DNA from: Mycobacterium sp. URHD0025 | Lineage (GTDB): Bacteria > Actinomycetota > Actinomycetes > Mycobacteriales > Mycobacteriaceae | Direction: 5' to 3' | Assembly: GCF_000426065.1 (NCBI RefSeq) | Contig: NZ_AUEQ01000008.1 | Span: 1-64,000 of the forward strand | DNA length: 64,000 nucleotides | Part shown: positions 59,673 through 64,000 of the stretch, piece by piece | Layout of the letters: every line of letters starts with the position of its first letter | How positions within the stretch are numbered: the stretch's first letter is position 1 | The notes under the pieces: generated by a model | Databases searched by the model: none | What the model was told of the DNA's origin: nothing | Seen by the model: only the letters and a program-made list of their open reading frames with translations | Made by a program: the position numbers and the translations under genes

Positions 59673-60533
59673 CTACAGCGAGTCGAGGGCGATGTTGAGT
59701 TCGAGCACGTTGACCCGCGGTTCGCCGAAGAAGCCCAGGGTGCGTCCTTCGGTGTGCTGGGCCACCATGGCGCGCACCAACTCGGGGTTCAGACCGCGCG
59801 CCTTGGCCACCCGGTTCACCTGCAGATCCGCGTAGGCCAACGAGATGTGCGGGTCCAGCCCACTGCCACTGGCGGTGACCGCGTCGGCCGGCACCGCGGG
59901 GTCTGCCGGCGCGCTGCCCCGGACCGGCACGATCAGACCGGTGCTGTAGGCCTCACCGGTCCTGGCACATTCCACTCGCACACCTTCATAGGTGTTCAGG
60001 AACGGCGTCTTCGTGGTGTCACACGGTTCGTTGACGCTGACCACCCGCGTCGGGTGCACCACATTGCCGCGCGCATCGCGCGGCCCGATCACCGACAGCA
60101 CCGCGCCGACCCCGCCGCCGGTGCAGAACGGGCGGGCACCGTCGACGCCGTCGAGTTCGCCGACGGCCACGCTGCGCGAGCACACCAGGGTGAGCAGGCT
60201 GGGCTTGTCGGGTTGGTCGACGACGCTCTCCGGGCCGAGGTTGCTCGCGCTGGTGGCCATCGGGTCATAGCCGGCGCCGGCGTTCGACGGGCGGCTCTGG
60301 AAGTACCGCGGCAGGGGATTGCCGTCGGCGTCGGTGAACGACTGACCGATCAGGCTGCTGCCCACCGGCTTTCCGTTCACCTCGATCAACGATCCGTCGG
60401 CCCGCTCGCTCAGGCCGGGAATCTGGGCCACCAGCCAGATGAACACGGGATAGCCGATGCCCAGGATCACGGTGAGTACCAGCAGGGCCCGCAGGGCGGC
60501 TGCATGTTGACGGAGCACGTTGGAGAATTTCAT
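59673..60533 (-). CDS. kdpC: K+-transporting ATPase subunit KdpC, enlarged form
   Basis: A 286-residue periplasm-facing subunit. One N-terminal helix covers about 12-38, the conserved [16 protein letters not shown] and TSASNLGPES follow, and the conserved VTASGSGLDPHIS and NVLELNIALD lie near the C-terminus. Between residues about 104 and 208 is an extra segment of roughly 100 residues with four cysteines (118, 137, 171, 189). Ordinary KdpC proteins are about 190 residues. It starts 1 bp after the kdpB stop. Confidence 0.94.
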   Translation of the reverse strand: MKFSNVLRQHAAALRALLVLTVILGIGYPVFIWLVAQIPGLSERADGSLIEVNGKPVGSSLIGQSFTDADGNPLPRYFQSRPSNAGAGYDPMATSASNLGPESVVDQPDKPSLLTLVCSRSVAVGELDGVDGARPFCTGGGVGAVLSVIGPRDARGNVVHPTRVVSVNEPCDTTKTPFLNTYEGVRVECARTGEAYSTGLIVPVRGSAPADPAVPADAVTASGSGLDPHISLAYADLQVNRVAKARGLNPELVRAMVAQHTEGRTLGFFGEPRVNVLELNIALDSL

Positions 60534-60534
60534 G

Positions 60535-62682
60535 TCACATTCCCGGGAAGAGTTGGACGACGAGGTCGATCAGCTTGATGCCGATGAACGGCGCGATGAT
60601 GCCGCCCAGGCCGTAGACATACAGGTTGCGGCTCAACAACTTGGATGCGCTGCTGGGTGTGTAGCGGACACCCTTGAGTGCCAACGGGATCAGCACCACG
60701 ATGATGATCGCGTTGAAGATCACCGCGGACAGGATCGCCGACTGCGGGCTGTGCAGGCGCATGATGTTCAGCAGATCCAGGCCGGGGAACAGGGCCACGA
60801 ACAAGGCCGGGATGATCGCGAAGTACTTCGCGATGTCATTGGCGATGGAGAACGTGGTCAACGCCCCGCGGGTGATCAGCAACTGCTTGCCGATCTCCAC
60901 GATCTCGATGAGCTTGGTGGGGTCGGAGTCGAGATCCACCATGTTGCCGGCCTCTTTGGCCGCCGAGGTTCCGCTGTTCATCGCGACACCCACGTCGGCC
61001 TGGGCCAGGGCGGGGGCGTCGTTGGTGCCGTCACCGGTCATCGCGACGAGCTTGCCGCCGGCCTGCTCCTTCTTGATCAGCGCCATCTTGTCCTCGGGCG
61101 TGGCCTCGGCGAGGAAGTCGTCCACACCGGCCTCGTCGGCAATGGCCTTGGCGGTCAACGGGTTGTCGCCCGTGATCATCACGGTGCGGATGCCCATGCG
61201 GCGCATCTCGTCGAAGCGTTCCCGCATGCCCTGTTTGACGACGTCCTTGAGATGGATGACGCCGAGCACCTCAGCATGGCCGTTGAACACATGGCCGACC
61301 ACCAGCGGGGTGCCGCCCGCGGCGGAGATGCCGTCGACGATGTCGCCGAGTTCGGTTGGTACCCGGCCTCCTTCGGTCCGCACCCATTCGGCGACGGCGC
61401 CCGCAGCGCCTTTGCGCAGCCGGTGCTCGTCGGAGAGGTCGACGCCGGACATCCGGGTGTTGGCGCTGAATTCCACCCAGTACGCCTTGTCGAGTTCGCC
61501 GGGTGTGCGGCCGCGCAGGCCGTACTGCTGTTTGGCGAACACCACGATCGAGCGGCCCTCGGGGGTTTCGTCGGCCAGGCTCGACAGCTGTGCCGCATCG
61601 GCGAGTTGGGCGTCAGTGACACCGGACAGTGGCACGAACGCCGCGGCCTGGCGGTTGCCGAGGGTGATGGTGCCGGTCTTGTCGAGCAGCAGGGTGTTGA
61701 CGTCACCGGCGGCCTCGACGGCGCGGCCGGACATGGCCAGCACATTGCGCTGCACCAGGCGGTCCATGCCGGCGATGCCGATCGCCGAGAGCAGAGCGCC
61801 GATCGTCGTCGGGATGAGGCACACCAGCAGCGACACCATGACGATGCCGGAGATGCCGTTTCCGTTGAGTGCCAGGGTGTCTGCGACGCCGGGGTTGTTG
61901 GTCTTGGAGAAGATGGCCAGCGGCTGCAGGGTGGCGACGGCGAAGACGAAGATGATCGTCAACGAGGCCAGCAGGATGTTGAGCGCGATCTCGTTGGGGG
62001 TCTTCTGCCGGTTGGCGCCCTCGACGAGGTTGATCATCCGGTCGATGAAGCTCTCACCGGGCTTCTGCGTGATCTTGACGACGATGCGGTCGGACAGCAC
62101 CGTGGTGCCGCCGGTGACGGCGCTCCGGTCGCCACCGGACTCCCGGATGACGGGCGCCGATTCACCGGTGATCGCCGATTCATCCACCGAGGCAATGCCT
62201 TCCACGACATCACCGTCGCCGGGGATGACCTGGCCGGCCTCGACCACCACGACGTCACCCTGCTGCAGCAGCGGGGCGGCAACTTCTTCTTCGCTCCCAG
62301 CGGTACCCGGCGCCCATCCGGTCAGTCGGCGGGCCATGGTGGAGGTCTTGGTTTTGCGGAGCGATTCGGCCTGGGCCTTGCCGCGTCCCTCGGCGACCGC
62401 CTCGGCCAGGTTGGCGAAGATCACCGTGAGCCACAGCCAGATGACGATCAGCCAGGAGAACCACGACATATTCAGAACGGTGCCCAGTGTTGCCGCTACG
62501 GCGCCGATCTCGACGATGAACATGACGGGATTGCGCCACAGCGTGCAGGGGTCGAGCTTGCGCAGCGCGTCGGGCATCGAGCGCCACAGCATCTTCGGGT
62601 CGAGTAGGCCGCCCTTGATCTGGTTGGAACTACTGGGTTTCCGCTGCGCGGACGACGGTGAATCGAGAGTGGATACGGACAT
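60535..62682 (-). CDS. kdpB: K+-transporting ATPase catalytic subunit KdpB
   Basis: A 715-residue P-type ATPase subunit energising KdpA. The phosphorylation motif is [13 protein letters not shown], the actuator region is [15 protein letters not shown] (phosphorylatable Ser in TGES), and the hinge is [19 protein letters not shown]. The ATG at 62682 (AAGGA upstream, inside the kdpA end) is preferred to an ATG seven codons earlier. It begins 1 bp after the kdpA stop. The subunit order kdpA-B-C-D-E is continuous on one strand. Confidence 0.96.
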   Translation of the reverse strand: MSVSTLDSPSSAQRKPSSSNQIKGGLLDPKMLWRSMPDALRKLDPCTLWRNPVMFIVEIGAVAATLGTVLNMSWFSWLIVIWLWLTVIFANLAEAVAEGRGKAQAESLRKTKTSTMARRLTGWAPGTAGSEEEVAAPLLQQGDVVVVEAGQVIPGDGDVVEGIASVDESAITGESAPVIRESGGDRSAVTGGTTVLSDRIVVKITQKPGESFIDRMINLVEGANRQKTPNEIALNILLASLTIIFVFAVATLQPLAIFSKTNNPGVADTLALNGNGISGIVMVSLLVCLIPTTIGALLSAIGIAGMDRLVQRNVLAMSGRAVEAAGDVNTLLLDKTGTITLGNRQAAAFVPLSGVTDAQLADAAQLSSLADETPEGRSIVVFAKQQYGLRGRTPGELDKAYWVEFSANTRMSGVDLSDEHRLRKGAAGAVAEWVRTEGGRVPTELGDIVDGISAAGGTPLVVGHVFNGHAEVLGVIHLKDVVKQGMRERFDEMRRMGIRTVMITGDNPLTAKAIADEAGVDDFLAEATPEDKMALIKKEQAGGKLVAMTGDGTNDAPALAQADVGVAMNSGTSAAKEAGNMVDLDSDPTKLIEIVEIGKQLLITRGALTTFSIANDIAKYFAIIPALFVALFPGLDLLNIMRLHSPQSAILSAVIFNAIIIVVLIPLALKGVRYTPSSASKLLSRNLYVYGLGGIIAPFIGIKLIDLVVQLFPGM

Positions 62683-62683
62683 T

Positions 62684-64000
62684 TCAGTGAATTCCTTCAG
62701 CAAGGGGCCCGAGCGCGAGCATGGGCAAGAAGGTGAGGGCGACCAGGATCAGCGTCACGCCGGCGACCATGCCGACGAACTGGGGTCGATGGGTGGGCAA
62801 TGTGCCGATGGACTCGGGTGTCTTGCCCTGTTTGGCCAGTGATCCGGCGAGCGCCAGCACGAAGATGATCGGCAGGAACCGGCCGAACACCATCGCGAGA
62901 CCGAGCGCGGTGTTGTACCACTCGGTGTTGACGCTGATGCCGGCGAATGCGGAACCGTTGTTGTTGGCCGCAGAGGTGAAGGCGTACAGCACTTCCGAGA
63001 GGCCGTGTGGTCCGGTGTTGAGCATGCCCGCCCGTTGCCCGGGCATCGCCATCGCCACTGCGGTGCCGGTCAGCACGAGCAACGGGGTGATCAGGAAATA
63101 CGTTGCGGCGAGCTTGATCTCCCGCGGGGTGATCTTCTTGCCCAGGTACTCCGGGGTGCGCCCGACCATGAGACCTGCGACGAACACCGTGAGGATCGCC
63201 AGCACCAACATGCCGTACAGGCCGGAGCCGACGCCGCCGGGCGCCACCTCACCGAGCTGCATGTTGAACATCGTGATCAGGCCACCGAGGCTGGTGTACG
63301 AATCGTGGAACGAGTCCACCGCACCGGTCGACGTCAGCGTCGTCGCATCCGCGAACACCGCCGAGTTGGCGATGCCGAACCGCTGCTCGACGCCTTCCAT
63401 CGCGGCACCGGCGGCGGTGGGGACAGTGCCGTGGGCCTGCAGCTGGAACAGCATCATCAGGCTGACGCTGACGGTGGCGATCACGGCCATCACGGCGGCG
63501 ATCGCGTAGCCCTGCTTGGGGTTGCCGACCATCCGTCCGAACGTCCGCGGCAGCGAGAACGGGATCATCAGGATCAGGAAGATCTCCACCCAGTTGGTCC
63601 AGGTGGTGGGGTTCTCGAACGGGTGCGCGGAGTTCGCGTTGAAGAAGCCGCCGCCGTTGGTGCCGAGCAGTTTGATGACTTCCTGGCTGGCGACCGGGCC
63701 ACCCGGAATGGTCTGAGTGCCGCCCACGAGCGTGTTGACGACCTCGGTGTGCAGCGCGAAGTTCTGGATGGCTCCGCCGCCGACCAGGATCAGCGCGCCG
63801 ATGACCGAAATCGGCAGCAGGATACGGAGATTGCCGCGTACCAGGTCCACCCAGAAGTTGCCGAGGTCGCCGGTGTTGCGCCGGACCAGGCCACGGACGA
63901 AGGCCATCGCCACGGCCATGCCGACCGCGGCCGAGACGAAGTTCTGTACCGCCAGGCCGGCCATCTGTACGAGGTGGCCCTGGGTGGACTCACCTGAGTA
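62684..64000 (-). CDS. kdpA: K+-transporting ATPase subunit KdpA (5' part beyond window)
   Basis: The C-terminal 438 residues of the K+ channel-like subunit; the gene runs off the right edge in frame ([15 protein letters not shown]). The selectivity-filter-like segment [16 protein letters not shown] is clear, and many membrane helices follow, with [20 protein letters not shown] near the end of the known region. About 120-130 N-terminal residues and any kdpF lie outside. M. tuberculosis kdpFABC is, as I recall, divergent from kdpDE, whereas here all are co-directional. Confidence 0.95.
   Translation of the reverse strand, partial: YSGESTQGHLVQMAGLAVQNFVSAAVGMAVAMAFVRGLVRRNTGDLGNFWVDLVRGNLRILLPISVIGALILVGGGAIQNFALHTEVVNTLVGGTQTIPGGPVASQEVIKLLGTNGGGFFNANSAHPFENPTTWTNWVEIFLILMIPFSLPRTFGRMVGNPKQGYAIAAVMAVIATVSVSLMMLFQLQAHGTVPTAAGAAMEGVEQRFGIANSAVFADATTLTSTGAVDSFHDSYTSLGGLITMFNMQLGEVAPGGVGSGLYGMLVLAILTVFVAGLMVGRTPEYLGKKITPREIKLAATYFLITPLLVLTGTAVAMAMPGQRAGMLNTGPHGLSEVLYAFTSAANNNGSAFAGISVNTEWYNTALGLAMVFGRFLPIIFVLALAGSLAKQGKTPESIGTLPTHRPQFVGMVAGVTLILVALTFLPMLALGPLAEGIH

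Overview
The window is high-GC DNA from a mycobacterium, most likely a rapid grower (Mycolicibacterium type). The evidence is synteny: the gene order follows the M. tuberculosis segment Rv1002c to Rv1031 as I recall it (pmt, rsmI, pabB, metG, tatD, rpfB, ksgA, ispE, pks16, pth, rplY, lpqT, arsC-like, prs, glmU, tRNA-Gln, tetR, mfd, mazG, lpqU, eno, ftsB, DUF501, ppx, kdp). Genes interrupt this backbone that M. tuberculosis does not have at these positions. GTG starts and 4-bp ATGA/GTGA overlaps are common.

Layout. 1-300: 3' end of an IS30-type transposase. 0.4-9.7 kb: protein O-mannosyltransferase, rsmI, pabB, then an ECF41-type sigma factor coupled to a flavoprotein, NADP-glutamate dehydrogenase and metG. 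9.8-14.7 kb: tatD, rpfB, ksgA, a soluble Ser/Thr kinase and ispE. 15-20 kb: fatty acyl-AMP ligase, a small membrane protein, a QueG-like Fe-S protein and a phosphoesterase. 19.7-25.9 kb (minus strand): pth, rplY, SDR, lpqT, arsC-like, prs, glmU, tRNA-Gln. 25.9-36.7 kb: tetR, an SRPBCC-ArsR pair behind twin palindromes, a second lysA-like gene, mfd, a secreted VNVPx-repeat protein, mazG with an acidic tail, a MITE-like inverted-repeat cluster and a secreted beta-lactamase-fold protein. 36.7-40.2 kb: efeUOB iron uptake. 40.4-44.6 kb: lpqU, eno, ftsB, DUF501, ppx.

44.6-56.4 kb is a block lying between ppx and kdpE, which are neighbours in M. tuberculosis. It starts with an 84-bp tandem repeat and an MPT63-domain protein with a long Ala/Pro tail. 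Next comes a tightly overlapped minus-strand operon: ZIP-like transporter, Lgt paralogue, Pro-rich membrane protein, and a Cys-rich radical SAM enzyme resembling membrane-spanning-lipid synthases. A Ni/Co module follows: nmtR and ctpD diverge, and nearby is a 32-residue Cys/His-rich micro-ORF with its own ribosome-binding site and terminator hairpin. The block ends with a propionyl-CoA-synthetase-like gene, an SDR-SRPBCC pair and a decayed FAD-oxidoreductase remnant. 56.4-64 kb is kdpA(partial)BCDE, all on the minus strand, with an enlarged KdpC.

The most promising undescribed items are the radical SAM/Lgt-paralogue cassette, the Cys-rich micro-ORF, the VNVPx protein, a family of near-perfect hairpins (three copies, all at 3' gene ends) and the MITE-like cluster after mazG. 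All calls come from reading the sequence. Comparisons with M. tuberculosis or M. smegmatis are from memory, not from a search.
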